NCBI RefSeq assembly: GCF_000389965.1
Contig: NC_021191.1
Span: 5,457,501 to 5,521,500, forward strand
Origin: Actinoplanes sp. N902-109
GTDB taxonomy: Bacteria > Actinomycetota > Actinomycetes > Mycobacteriales > Micromonosporaceae
Direction: 5' to 3'
DNA length: 64,000 nt
Shown here in pieces: positions 1 to 7,964 of the stretch. A program made the translations under genes and the position numbers. Position 1 is the first letter of the stretch; the number at the start of each line of letters is the position of its first letter. The notes beneath the pieces are model-generated. The model was not told the DNA's origin and searched no databases. It was given only the letters and a program-made list of their open reading frames with translations.

Positions 1-363
1 GGTCAGGTAGTCGTCCGCCCCGATCGCGAACCCGAGGTCGATATCGTACGGACGGGCCCGGGCGCTCAGGATCAGCACCGGGATGTCCCAGGTGGCGGCG
101 GAACGGTGGATAGCGTGACAAACCGTCAGACCGTCGAGACCCGGCATCGACACGTCGAGGATCATCAGCCCCGGCCGTTCCCGCTCCGCCAGGTCGAGCG
201 CCGTCAGCCCGTCGGACGCGGTGATCGTGCGGTAACCGGCCCCGCGCAGCTTGAACGCCACCAGGTCGAGGATGTCCTCGTCGTCATCGGCCACCAGGAT
301 GCTCGGCGGCGCCGGCGGGCGGACACCGTCCCAGACCGTGGCCGGCGATGGGGGTACGGGCAT
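1..363 (-). CDS. Response regulator, receiver domain (cut by left edge)
   Basis: Reading the minus strand from ATG at 363 gives an open frame that runs off the left edge (121 codons seen). It starts with a Pro-rich leader, then a receiver domain: an acidic DDDED cluster near residue 25, the phospho-acceptor Asp in ILDVSMPG, and the later LILSAR segment with the conserved Ser. The last residues seen (GADDYLT) are the end of alpha4-beta5, so any output domain lies outside the window. GADDYL is typical of OmpR/PhoB-type regulators, but the class cannot be settled. No kinase lies next to it inside the window. Confidence 0.85.
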   Translation of the reverse strand, partial: MPVPPSPATVWDGVRPPAPPSILVADDDEDILDLVAFKLRGAGYRTITASDGLTALDLAERERPGLMILDVSMPGLDGLTVCHAIHRSAATWDIPVLILSARARPYDIDLGFAIGADDYLT

Positions 364-433
364 GACGGTGCTCCTCTCGATGCCCGTCCCCATCGGCCGC
401 GGTCCCGCTCCTCGGAGCGGAACGCGAGGTGCA

Positions 434-1498
434 TCACGGGAGCACGACGACATACCCCGGGCTGGCGGTGCGTTCGGCCAGGTCCAGCGTGCCGGCCGGG
501 TCGGCCAGATCCGCGGGTACGGGGTCCAGGTGACCGAGGTGCACCAGACCGGCCCGGATCAGCTGCCACACCTTGAGCACCGTCTCGCCCCGGCACATCC
601 ACGAGCCGCGCACGGTCAGCCGGCGGCGCATGATCTGCCCGTACGGGAGCACCAGGTCGTGCCGCACCCCGCCGATCAGCGTGAGCGTGCCGCCGGGCCG
701 GAGGCTGTCGAACCCCGCCAGGGTGAGGTCGGCGGACGGCGTGGCCCCCAGCGCGTCGACGACCAGGTCCGGCTCCCCCGCCGCCCGCAGCGCCGCCGTG
801 ACCGCACCCCGGTCGCCGGTCACCGGCACCGGCCGGACGCGCGGGTCGATCGCCGCCAGCCGGGCCAGCGTCGCCGCGTTACGCCCGGCCGCGACCACCC
901 GGGCGGCGCCCTGGGCCAGCGCGATCAGCACCGCCGCGGTGCCCAGCTGCCCGGTGGCGCCCATGACCAGCACGGTCTCCCCGGCCTGCTGGGTGGTCAG
1001 GCCCTCGGCGGCGATCCCCAGCCAGGGCAGGAACGCCAGGTGGTCCAGCCGGTCGTAGCTCTCCGCGCCGGGCAGGCGTACCAGGGTCTCCTTGGCGCAC
1101 AGGGCCCGCTGCGCGAGCACGCCGTTACGCCAGCGGGCCCGCATCGCGCCGATCTGCCCGGTCGCCTCGCCCCGCCCGCCGATGCCGGTCCAGCCGACCA
1201 GAAATTCCTGCGGGTCACTGACATCGCCGGAGCGCAGCAGGCCGCTGTCCACCACGACGTCGCCGGGCCGCACGTTGAACACGTCGTCGGCCACCGCGGT
1301 GACCCGGCCGATCCCGGCCGGGCCGAGCACCGCGGGCACCGGGATGTCGCCGCGGGTCCCGGTGGTGAGAATTCTCGTGTACGCGGGCACGTGCACCGCC
1401 AGCACATCGATGAGTGCACCGCCGCCGGTGAGAACCGGTTCGGGGACCTCCGCCGCGTGCAGCCCGCCGCCGATCGTTTCCAGGATCCAAGCCTTCAT
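434..1498 (-). CDS. Medium-chain dehydrogenase/reductase, zinc-independent type
   Basis: A 354-residue MDR-family oxidoreductase. It has the GroES-like N-terminal fold and a nucleotide-binding motif GATGQLG at about residues 180-186, expected to bind NAD(P)H. The usual GHE zinc-site motif near residue 60 is replaced by LGPAGIG, so it is probably a quinone-reductase-like enzyme rather than a zinc alcohol dehydrogenase. The substrate cannot be told. It is divergent from a MmyB-type regulator, with 69 bp between the two starts, a common arrangement in which the regulator controls the neighbouring oxidoreductase. Confidence 0.85.
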   Translation of the reverse strand: MKAWILETIGGGLHAAEVPEPVLTGGGALIDVLAVHVPAYTRILTTGTRGDIPVPAVLGPAGIGRVTAVADDVFNVRPGDVVVDSGLLRSGDVSDPQEFLVGWTGIGGRGEATGQIGAMRARWRNGVLAQRALCAKETLVRLPGAESYDRLDHLAFLPWLGIAAEGLTTQQAGETVLVMGATGQLGTAAVLIALAQGAARVVAAGRNAATLARLAAIDPRVRPVPVTGDRGAVTAALRAAGEPDLVVDALGATPSADLTLAGFDSLRPGGTLTLIGGVRHDLVLPYGQIMRRRLTVRGSWMCRGETVLKVWQLIRAGLVHLGHLDPVPADLADPAGTLDLAERTASPGYVVVLP

Positions 1499-1524
1499 GC
1501 CGACCAGCCTCGCCCGGCTTCAGC

Positions 1525-1555
1525 CTGGTATCCAGAGCCGCCTTATTCTGGTATC
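1525..1555. promoter_or_regulatory. Direct repeat CTGGTATC x2, candidate operator
   Basis: The octamer CTGGTATC occurs at 1525-1532 and again at 1548-1555, 23 bp apart start to start (about two helical turns). Both lie between the divergent dehydrogenase and helix-turn-helix regulator genes. The second copy sits just before the regulator's GGAGG ribosome site. Same-face direct repeats suit a dimeric regulator; binding is inferred. Confidence 0.45.
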
Positions 1556-1567
1556 GGAGGTGCCACC

Positions 1568-2320
1568 ATGAGCAGTCAACTGGGCGCGTTCCTGCGCAGC
1601 CGGCGCGAACGGCTGTCCCCCGCCGACGCCGGGCTGCCGCCGACCGGCCGCCGGCGCACCCCCGGGCTGCGCCGCGAGGAGGTCGCGATGCTCGCCGGGA
1701 TGAGCGCGACCTGGTACACCTACCTCGAGCAGGGCCGGGACGTGCGCCCCTCCGAGCAGGTGCTGCGGGCCCTGGCCGGCACCCTGCGGCTCAGCGACGC
1801 CGAACGCGACCACCTGCTGCACCTGGCCGGTGGCACGCCGGTGGCCGGCGAGGCCGACGAGACGCCCGACCCCGCGACCGCGGCGCTGCCCGCGTTGCTC
1901 GGCCCCCACCCGGCCTACCTCACCGGCGCCCGCTTCGACGTGCTGGCCTGCAACGACGCCGCCACGCACCTGCTGAGCGGGCTGCGGGCCGGCACCAATC
2001 TGGCCCGCTGGATCTTCCTGCACGACGAGGCCAGGACCGTGCTGGTCGACTGGGAACCGGTCGCCCAGGGCCTGCTGGCCCGGCTGCGCGCCGCGGCGGC
2101 CCGGCACCCCGGCCACGCCGGCTTCGACCGGCTCGTCGCCGACCTGCACCGGGCCAGCCCCGAGGTGCGGGCCTGGTGGCCGCGCTACGACATCGCCACC
2201 GCGTCCTCCGGCGTCAAGCGGGTGCGCCACCCGGAGCAGGGGGTGATCACCCTGCGGCACACGGCTCTGCTGGTCGCCGACCACCCCGACCAGACCCTGG
2301 TGGTCTATACCCCGGTCTGA
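1568..2320 (+). CDS. Helix-turn-helix regulator with MmyB-like ligand domain
   Basis: A 250-residue transcriptional regulator. Residues about 1-75 form the XRE-type helix-turn-helix typical of this family (GLRREEVAMLAGMSATWYT, then the EQGRDVRPS segment). Residues about 90-250 match the MmyB-like ligand-binding domain, which usually binds a small hydrophobic molecule. The start at 1568 is chosen for the GGAGG at 1557-1561; the frame is open far upstream but lies there over the divergent dehydrogenase. Members commonly regulate the adjacent divergent oxidoreductase, so it probably controls the dehydrogenase on its left. Confidence 0.9.
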   Translation: MSSQLGAFLRSRRERLSPADAGLPPTGRRRTPGLRREEVAMLAGMSATWYTYLEQGRDVRPSEQVLRALAGTLRLSDAERDHLLHLAGGTPVAGEADETPDPATAALPALLGPHPAYLTGARFDVLACNDAATHLLSGLRAGTNLARWIFLHDEARTVLVDWEPVAQGLLARLRAAAARHPGHAGFDRLVADLHRASPEVRAWWPRYDIATASSGVKRVRHPEQGVITLRHTALLVADHPDQTLVVYTPV

Positions 2321-2913
2321 TCGGGACTGCTCAGAACGACCGCCGCCGGGCCGACCCGGTACACGCGCCCGCGGAATCGCTGGTCGAGGTCAAGGCCGCC
2401 GTCGCGTGGATCGCCGCGGCCACCGGCCTGACCTTCCGCTACGCCGGCCCGACCGGCGTCGTCCCCGGCCGGTCGCCGCTCGGCTACCCGGCCGATACAC
2501 AGCTCATCGTGGCCTGGGGCGCCCCGTCGCCCGCGGACGACGACATCGCTGGGCTCGGCGGCGCCTCGTACGCCCCGGGGCACACCGCGGCCGGCGCCGA
2601 AGCGCTGATCATCGATCACGGCATGGTCCTGCTCGATGCCGCCCGGACCGCCACCATGCCCCGCGGGTTCGGTGCCGCGCCCGGCGGGACGACCGGGCAG
2701 CTCCTGCTGCACGAGCTCGGGCACGCCGTCGGGCTGGCGCACCCGCTGCTCGACGACCCGCGCGAGATCATGTACCCACGCCTGACCAGCCGGGCCACCG
2801 GGCTGGGCGCGGGTGACCTGGCCGGCCTGCGGGCGGTGGGCGGATCAGCCGGCTGCCTGGTGAGCGACACAACCCCGGCGTGGTTGCCGGTCTCGGCCGT
2901 CCCGGACAGATAG
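2321..2913 (+). pseudogene. Matrixin-like metalloprotease, 5'-truncated
   Basis: The frame carries a clear metzincin catalytic core: HELGHAVGLAH (zinc-binding HExxHxxGxxH) near 2710-2742, followed by the Met-turn segment EIMYP. The conserved C-terminal GAGDLAGLRAVG and GC also match actinobacterial matrixin proteins. What is missing is the front: no signal peptide, and the family's N-terminal strand region is absent. The homologous part begins right after the upstream regulator's stop codon, and there is no ATG or GTG between that stop and the start of the homology. Extending the frame upstream only gives out-of-frame sequence of the regulator gene. I read it as a protease gene whose 5' end was lost when the regulator came to lie there. 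A start inside the regulator gene (for example GTG 2176) is possible but would give no secretion signal. Confidence 0.7.
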
Positions 2914-2930
2914 CGCCCGACACCGCGGGG

Positions 2931-3983
2931 TCAGCTCAGGTGCGGGCCGATCAGGGTGAGGTCGGCCGGGGAGAGCCGGTCGGTGGACGTGCGGAGCTGG
3001 TGCCAGTACGGGTACAGCAGCGTCGGCGCGCTGACCCGGTCGAGCCGGGCACGCTCCTCGTCGGTGAGCTTGAGCTCGGCGGCGGCCAGGTTGTCGGTCA
3101 GCTGCTCGGCCGTGCGGGCGCCGATGACCAGCGACGACACCGCCGGGCGGCCCAGCGTCCAGGCCAGCGCGACCTGCGCGGCCGAGACCCCGCGGTCCTG
3201 GCCGATCTCGACGAGCACCTCGACGGTGTCGTAGAGCTTCTCCTGGTCGTACACGGGCGGCTCGTTCCACTCGGAGAGCTGGCGCGCACCGGCCGGGGGC
3301 TCCTGACCGCGGCGGTACTTGCCGGACAGCAGACCACCGGCGAGCGGGCTCCAGACCAGGATGCCGAGGCCCTGGTCGACCGAGGCGGGAACCAGCTCGT
3401 ACTCGGCGTCGCGGGCCTGCAGCGAGTAGTAGATCTGCTGGCTGACGAAGCGCGGGGTGCCGGTGCGGTCGGCCGTGCCCAAGGCCTTGAGCAGTTGCCA
3501 GCCGGCGTAGTTGGAGGCGCCGACGTAGCGCACCTTGCCCTGCTTGACCAGCAGGTCGAGGGCCTCGAGGGTCTCCTCGAGCGGGGTCTGCCCGTCCCAC
3601 TCGTGCACCTGGTAGAGGTCGATGTGATCGGTGCGCAGCCGGCGCAGGCTGGCCTCGCAGCCGCTGATGATGTGGTGCCGGGACAGCCCGGCGTCGTTCG
3701 GGCCGGAGCCCATGCTCATCCGCACCTTGGTCGCCACCAGCACGTCGTCACGGCGGCCCTCGAGCACCTCGCCGACGATCTCCTCGCTCAGCCCGTCGGA
3801 GTACACGTCCGCGGTGTCGATGAGGTTGATCCCGGCGTCCAGGCACTGGTCGACCTGCCGGCGCGCCTCCGCGACGTCGGTGTTGCCGACCATGGCGAAG
3901 TTGCCCTTGCCGCCGAAGGTCATGGTGCCCATGGTGAGGACGGAAACTCTGAGGCCGGACCGGCCGAGCTGACGATATTCCAT
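2931..3983 (-). CDS. Aldo/keto reductase
   Basis: A 350-residue NADPH-dependent aldo/keto reductase of the YajO/Tas-like group. The catalytic tetrad is visible: Asp56 (NLIDTAD), Tyr61, Lys86 (VATKV) and His127 (YQVHEWD). The cofactor-binding SSLVIGARTAEQL segment lies near the C-terminus. Length and motif order are normal, and the protein is cytoplasmic. It stands alone, convergent with the truncated matrixin gene. The physiological substrate cannot be deduced. Confidence 0.93.
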   Translation of the reverse strand: MEYRQLGRSGLRVSVLTMGTMTFGGKGNFAMVGNTDVAEARRQVDQCLDAGINLIDTADVYSDGLSEEIVGEVLEGRRDDVLVATKVRMSMGSGPNDAGLSRHHIISGCEASLRRLRTDHIDLYQVHEWDGQTPLEETLEALDLLVKQGKVRYVGASNYAGWQLLKALGTADRTGTPRFVSQQIYYSLQARDAEYELVPASVDQGLGILVWSPLAGGLLSGKYRRGQEPPAGARQLSEWNEPPVYDQEKLYDTVEVLVEIGQDRGVSAAQVALAWTLGRPAVSSLVIGARTAEQLTDNLAAAELKLTDEERARLDRVSAPTLLYPYWHQLRTSTDRLSPADLTLIGPHLS

Positions 3984-4163
3984 GTCCCCAACCTATGCCG
4001 CCGGGCCGGGGCGCGCCGGGCGGACCGGAACCGGACCGGCACCTTCGGCCGGTCGCCCATCGAGACAAATGGATGAAGAATCGGGGGCAGAACCATGACG
4101 GCCGGCCGCCACCGTGTCATCCCCCTTCGTTCGCGGGGGCGGCCCCGACCCCGAAGGATCGTC

Positions 4164-5516
4164 ATGAACAAGTCCCTGCTGTCCGCATCCCTGGGTGTGG
4201 TGCTGACCGCGGCCGGGCTGGTGGCGCTGACCACCGGACCGGCCGCGGCGGCCACGCTCACCGTCCAGGCCGAGTCGTACGCCGCGCAGTCCGGCGCCGC
4301 GACCGAGCCGACCGCCGACACCGGCGGCGGTCAGAACGTCTCCTACCTCGCCGCCGGTGACTGGTTGCGCTACGACAACATCGATCTCGGTACGACCGGG
4401 GCGCTGACCGTCTCCGCCCGGGTCGCCTCGGCCACCGGCGGCACCGGGGCGGTCGAGCTGCGCACCGGCTCGGCCACCGGGCCGCTGCTCGCCAGCTTCG
4501 CCATCGCCGGCACCGGCGGCTGGCAGAGCTGGGTCACCCGGACCGCGACCGTGACCAGCCACCCGACCGGCAAGCAGACCGTGTTCGCGGTCATGCAGAA
4601 CACCACCGGCGGTGACTTCGTCAACATCAACTGGTTCTCGTTCGGCGACGGTGCCGCCGACGGCGCGGGCTGGCTGACCATGGACCAGGCCAAGTGGAAC
4701 GCCCAGCTGGCCGCGTTCCGGGCGCTGCCGACGCACCCCGCGCCGGGCAACGCGGTACGGGTGTCGGAGTTCAACGCGGCGTGCCACTACAGCCACTCCA
4801 AGCCCGACGACCCGATCGTCTTTCCCGGGATGGCGGGTGCCTCGCACATGCACACGTTCCTGGGCAACACCAGCACGAACGCGAACACGACGACGCAGTC
4901 GCTGCTGGCGAACGCCGGGTCCAGCTGTGCGCCGGCGACGGACCTGTCCGCGTACTGGATCCCGACCCTGTACGAGAACGGCCGGGCGGTGGAACCGTCG
5001 GGGGTGACCGTCTACTACGGGTCGCGGCTGCCGAACCCGGCGGCGACCGTGCCGTTCCCGCAGGGCTTCCGGATGATCGCCGGGGACGCGAAGCTGCAGG
5101 TGCCCACGCCGCGTGGCACGGTGAACCAGTTCTACTGCGCCGGACCGGGCGGCGAGACCGGGCGCAGCGCCGACGGCAACTGGCCGGTGTGCGCACCGAC
5201 CGCCGACCTGATGTTCCAGCTGGTCTTCCCGGACTGCTGGGACGGCGTGCACCTGGACAGCCCGGACCACAAGTCGCACGTGCGCTACACCTACGACGGC
5301 ACCTGCAGCGGTGACTACCCGGTGGCGATCCCGTCGATCTCGTTCGTGATCGCGTACCGGACCAGCGGCACGTCCGCCGGCTTCGAGCTGGCCTCGAAGA
5401 TGGCGTCGTCCATGCACGGCGACGTGTTCCTCGCGTGGGACGACACCGCGCTCGGCCAGCGGGTCAAGGACTGCGTGGTGCAGAAGGCCAAGTGCAACAC
5501 GGAGGGCGGCTTCTAG
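4164..5516 (+). CDS. Secreted CBM6-like / DUF1996 protein
   Basis: A 450-residue exported protein. A signal peptide (about residues 1-30) ends in an Ala-rich cleavage region after GPAAAA. Next is a carbohydrate-binding module of the CBM6/CBM35 type (about 31-155; QAESYA start, GDWLRYDNID motif, WFSFGDG end). From about 205 onward comes a DUF1996 domain with SHMHTFLGN, the SAYWIPTLY motif and an HLDSPDHKSHV stretch. DUF1996 proteins are secreted and often pair with sugar-binding modules; a role on plant or fungal polysaccharide is inferred. The start at 4164 is favoured over an upstream ATG at 4095 because it has a GAAGGA site just before it and begins the signal peptide. Confidence 0.88.
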   Translation: MNKSLLSASLGVVLTAAGLVALTTGPAAAATLTVQAESYAAQSGAATEPTADTGGGQNVSYLAAGDWLRYDNIDLGTTGALTVSARVASATGGTGAVELRTGSATGPLLASFAIAGTGGWQSWVTRTATVTSHPTGKQTVFAVMQNTTGGDFVNINWFSFGDGAADGAGWLTMDQAKWNAQLAAFRALPTHPAPGNAVRVSEFNAACHYSHSKPDDPIVFPGMAGASHMHTFLGNTSTNANTTTQSLLANAGSSCAPATDLSAYWIPTLYENGRAVEPSGVTVYYGSRLPNPAATVPFPQGFRMIAGDAKLQVPTPRGTVNQFYCAGPGGETGRSADGNWPVCAPTADLMFQLVFPDCWDGVHLDSPDHKSHVRYTYDGTCSGDYPVAIPSISFVIAYRTSGTSAGFELASKMASSMHGDVFLAWDDTALGQRVKDCVVQKAKCNTEGGF

Positions 5517-5550
5517 GGTCTGGTCACCGGGGGGCCGGGGGCGCCGACGG

Positions 5551-5556
5551 TATACT
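5551..5556 (+). promoter_or_regulatory. Candidate -10 element of proS
   Basis: TATACT lies 47 bp before the proS start in an otherwise GC-rich gap, close to the consensus TATAAT. No good -35 hexamer is seen at the right distance. It gives a short leader with no T-box-like structure. Confidence 0.5.
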
Positions 5557-5602
5557 CTTCGACGCTTCCGGCCGCCCGGCGACACGAAACGAGAACACCC
5601 AC

Positions 5603-7288
5603 ATGCGTTGGTCCCAGATGCACATCCCCACCCTCCGGGAAGACCCCGCCGACGCGGGTGCGCCCAGCCACCGGCTGCTGGTGCGGGCGGGATTCATCCG
5701 GCAGCTCACCGCCGGGCACTACTCGCTGCTGCCGCTCGCGGTGCGGGTGCGTCAGCGGATCATCGAGGTGATCCGCGAGGAGATGGAGCGCATCGGGGTC
5801 CAGGAGTTCCTGCTGCCGGCCCTGCACCCGGCGGAGATCTGGAAGCGCACCGGGCGCTGGGAGATCATGGGCGACGAGATGTTCCGGCTCAAGGACCGCA
5901 AGGGTGCCGACTTCTGCCTGGGCATGACCCACGAGGAGATCTTCACCACGCTGGCGTCCGAGCTCAACTCGCACAAGTCACTGCCGCAGATGTGGTATCA
6001 GTTCCAGACCAAGTTCCGCGACGAGCCGCGGCCCAAGGCCGGCCTGATGCGCACCCGCGAGTTCACGATGAAGGACTCGTACAGCTTCGACCTCACCCAG
6101 GAGGGGCTGGACAAGTCGTTCGAGCTGCACCGCGACGCCTACGTCCGGATCTTCCAGCGGCTGGGCATCCCGGCGATCCCGGTCGAGGCGTCCAACGGCA
6201 CGATGGGCGGCACCGGCTCGACCGAGTTCATGTCGCCGTCGCCGGTCGGTGAGGACTTCGTCGTGCACTCCCCCGAGTGCGGCTACGCGGCCAACATCGA
6301 GAAGGCCACCTCGGCGCGCGCGGCCGGGCCCGACGGCACCGCGCTGGCCGCCCCGGAGCAGTTCGCCACCCCGGGTGTGCGCACCATCGAGGACCTGGCC
6401 ACCGGCTTCGACGTGCCCGGCGACCAGCAGATCAAGACCCTGCTGTACGTGCTGGACGACAAGCTCACCATCGTGCTGGTGCAGGGCTCGGACGCGCTCA
6501 ACGAGCAGAAGCTGATCGACGTCACCGGGGCTGCCGTGGTGCGCCCGGCGCACGCCGACGAGATCAAGGCGGCGCTCGGGGCCAGCCCGGGCAGCCTGGG
6601 CGCGGTCGGCGTCACCGAGGTCCCGATCATCGCCGACGAGCTGCTGCGCGGCCGCACCGGCCTGGTCACCGGGGCCAACGTCGACGGCGCCCACCTGCGC
6701 GGGGTCGACGTGGCCCGGGACATCCGGGTCGGCACCTGGGCCGACCTGCGCGAGGTCGGCGAGGGCGAGCCGTGCCCGCGCTGCGGCAACCCGCTCAAGG
6801 TGGAGAAGGCCATCGAGGTCGGCCACATCTTCAAGCTGGGCCGCCGGTTCACCGACGCGCTGGACGTCACCGTGCTCGACACCGAGGGCAAGCGCGCGCC
6901 GGTCATCATGGGCAGCTACGGCATCGGCGTGGAGCGGGCCATGGCCGCGATCGTGGAGACCTGCCACGACGAGCGCGGCATCGTCTGGCCGGCCGGGGTG
7001 GCGCCGTTCGAGGTGTGCGTCGTCGTCGCCCAGGCCGACCCCGCGGTGGTCGAGGCGGCCGAGCGCATCTACACCGACCTGCGCGGCGCGGGTGTGCCGG
7101 TGATCATCGACGACCGTTCCGAGCGGCTCGGCGTCAAGCTCAGCGATGTCGAGCTGGTCGGCATCCCGACGCGCATCCTGGTCGGCAAGCGAGGGGTGGC
7201 CGAGGGCGTCGCCGAGGTGACGATCCGCTCGACCGGCGTGACCGAGAAGGTCGCGCTCGACGAGGTCGTGGCCACGGTCCGCAGCTGA
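5603..7288 (+). CDS. proS: Prolyl-tRNA synthetase, bacterial type with editing domain
   Basis: This 561-residue class II synthetase charges tRNA-Pro with proline in the cytoplasm. Motif 2 lies in FRDEPRPKAGLMRTREF, and motif 3 in GSYGIGVERAMAAIVE near residue 440. The region between them (about 225-390) is the INS editing domain that deacylates Ala-tRNA-Pro, which makes it the long bacterial form rather than the archaeal-like one. The C-terminal anticodon domain follows (PFEVCVVVAQ onward). The start ATG at 5603 begins MRWSQMHIPTLRE, the normal N-terminus. It is essential and appears monocistronic. Confidence 0.97.
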   Translation: MRWSQMHIPTLREDPADAGAPSHRLLVRAGFIRQLTAGHYSLLPLAVRVRQRIIEVIREEMERIGVQEFLLPALHPAEIWKRTGRWEIMGDEMFRLKDRKGADFCLGMTHEEIFTTLASELNSHKSLPQMWYQFQTKFRDEPRPKAGLMRTREFTMKDSYSFDLTQEGLDKSFELHRDAYVRIFQRLGIPAIPVEASNGTMGGTGSTEFMSPSPVGEDFVVHSPECGYAANIEKATSARAAGPDGTALAAPEQFATPGVRTIEDLATGFDVPGDQQIKTLLYVLDDKLTIVLVQGSDALNEQKLIDVTGAAVVRPAHADEIKAALGASPGSLGAVGVTEVPIIADELLRGRTGLVTGANVDGAHLRGVDVARDIRVGTWADLREVGEGEPCPRCGNPLKVEKAIEVGHIFKLGRRFTDALDVTVLDTEGKRAPVIMGSYGIGVERAMAAIVETCHDERGIVWPAGVAPFEVCVVVAQADPAVVEAAERIYTDLRGAGVPVIIDDRSERLGVKLSDVELVGIPTRILVGKRGVAEGVAEVTIRSTGVTEKVALDEVVATVRS

Positions 7289-7298
7289 CAGCACGGCC

Positions 7299-7332
7299 AC
7301 GGCGGCGTCCCGGGAGCCCGGGGCGCCGCCGT
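7299..7332. terminator. Bidirectional hairpin between proS and CBS gene
   Basis: ACGGCGGCG (7299-7307) pairs with CGCCGCCGT (7324-7332), with an inner CGGG/CCCG-rich loop. It lies between two convergent genes, so it can end both transcripts. It has no T-tract, as is usual in high-GC actinomycetes. Confidence 0.6.
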
Positions 7333-7336
7333 CGGG

Positions 7337-7774
7337 TCATCCGCGTTCGCCGGTGATGTAACCGCTGAGCGCGGTGGCTTCGACCTCGAGCTCGGTGATG
7401 CGCCGCTTCACCACGTCGCCGATGCTGACGATGCCGGCCAGCCGCCCGTCCGCCAGCACCGGCACGTGCCGGACCCGGCGCTCGGTCATCAGCCGTTCCA
7501 CCTCGGCCACGTCGGCCTCGGGGCGCACAGTGTGCACCGTGGTGGTGGCGATGTCGGCGACCGACTCGGCCAGCACCGCGGCGCCGCGGGTGGCCAGCGC
7601 CCGGACGACGTCGCGCTCGCTGACGATGCCGTCGACCGAGCCGGCCCCGGTGGACACCACCACCGCACCGATCCTGTGCTCGGCCAGCGTGCTGAGCAGG
7701 TCCTGCACGGTCGTCGCGGGTTCGACGGTGACCACCCGGTCGCCCTTGTCCCGCAGGATGTCGCTGATCCGCAT
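7337..7774 (-). CDS. Two-CBS-domain protein
   Basis: A 145-residue cytoplasmic protein made of a CBS pair: CBS1 about residues 8-62 (VVSTGAGSVDGIVSERDVVR) and CBS2 about 74-128 (VRHVPVLADGRLAGIVSIGDVVK). Stand-alone CBS pairs bind adenine nucleotides; mycobacterial Hrp1, a DosR-regulon protein, has the same architecture. The ATG at 7774 is chosen because GGAGG lies just upstream; the frame is open further out but without support. The DosR-like box seen at the dormancy module is not visible in its promoter. Confidence 0.88.
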   Translation of the reverse strand: MRISDILRDKGDRVVTVEPATTVQDLLSTLAEHRIGAVVVSTGAGSVDGIVSERDVVRALATRGAAVLAESVADIATTTVHTVRPEADVAEVERLMTERRVRHVPVLADGRLAGIVSIGDVVKRRITELEVEATALSGYITGERG

Positions 7775-7846
7775 CTGAATCCTCCGTTGCCGACGCGGCG
7801 TTGCGTCTGGACGTAGGAAATCCATCGATGCCACCGTAGACCTCCC

Positions 7847-7863
7847 TTCGGTCGGATACCGAA
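7847..7863. promoter_or_regulatory. Inverted repeat TTCGGT-N5-ACCGAA
   Basis: A perfect 6-bp inverted repeat with a 5-bp spacer, in the 190-bp gap between the divergent CBS-pair gene and the unrecognised gene at 7965. The position suits an operator for one or both genes. The cognate regulator is unknown. Confidence 0.35.
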
Positions 7864-7964
7864 CAGTCCGGCGTCGATCCGCGCGATCTGCAGTACTCTG
7901 CGCGGCCTGGGGAAACGAGCGACCCATGGCAGTGCTTCGACAAGCAACTATCCAAGGAGGCCGG

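Noticed and set aside
2880..4076. 398-codon plus-strand frame
   Set aside because: Opposite the aldo/keto reductase, which has its full catalytic tetrad; this one shows only Gln/Arg/Val-rich shadow sequence.
4095..4163. Longer N-terminus for the DUF1996 protein
   Set aside because: The extra residues are Arg-rich and would bury the signal peptide; the ATG at 4164 has its own ribosome site.
5517..5602. T-box leader before prolyl-tRNA synthetase
   Set aside because: The leader is under 90 bp and lacks the T-box sequence; only a -10-like TATACT is seen.
7775..7925. DosR box before the CBS-pair gene
   Set aside because: The CBS protein resembles Hrp1 of the DosR regulon, but no GGGACC-N3-GGCCC match is found; only an unrelated TTCGGT repeat is there.
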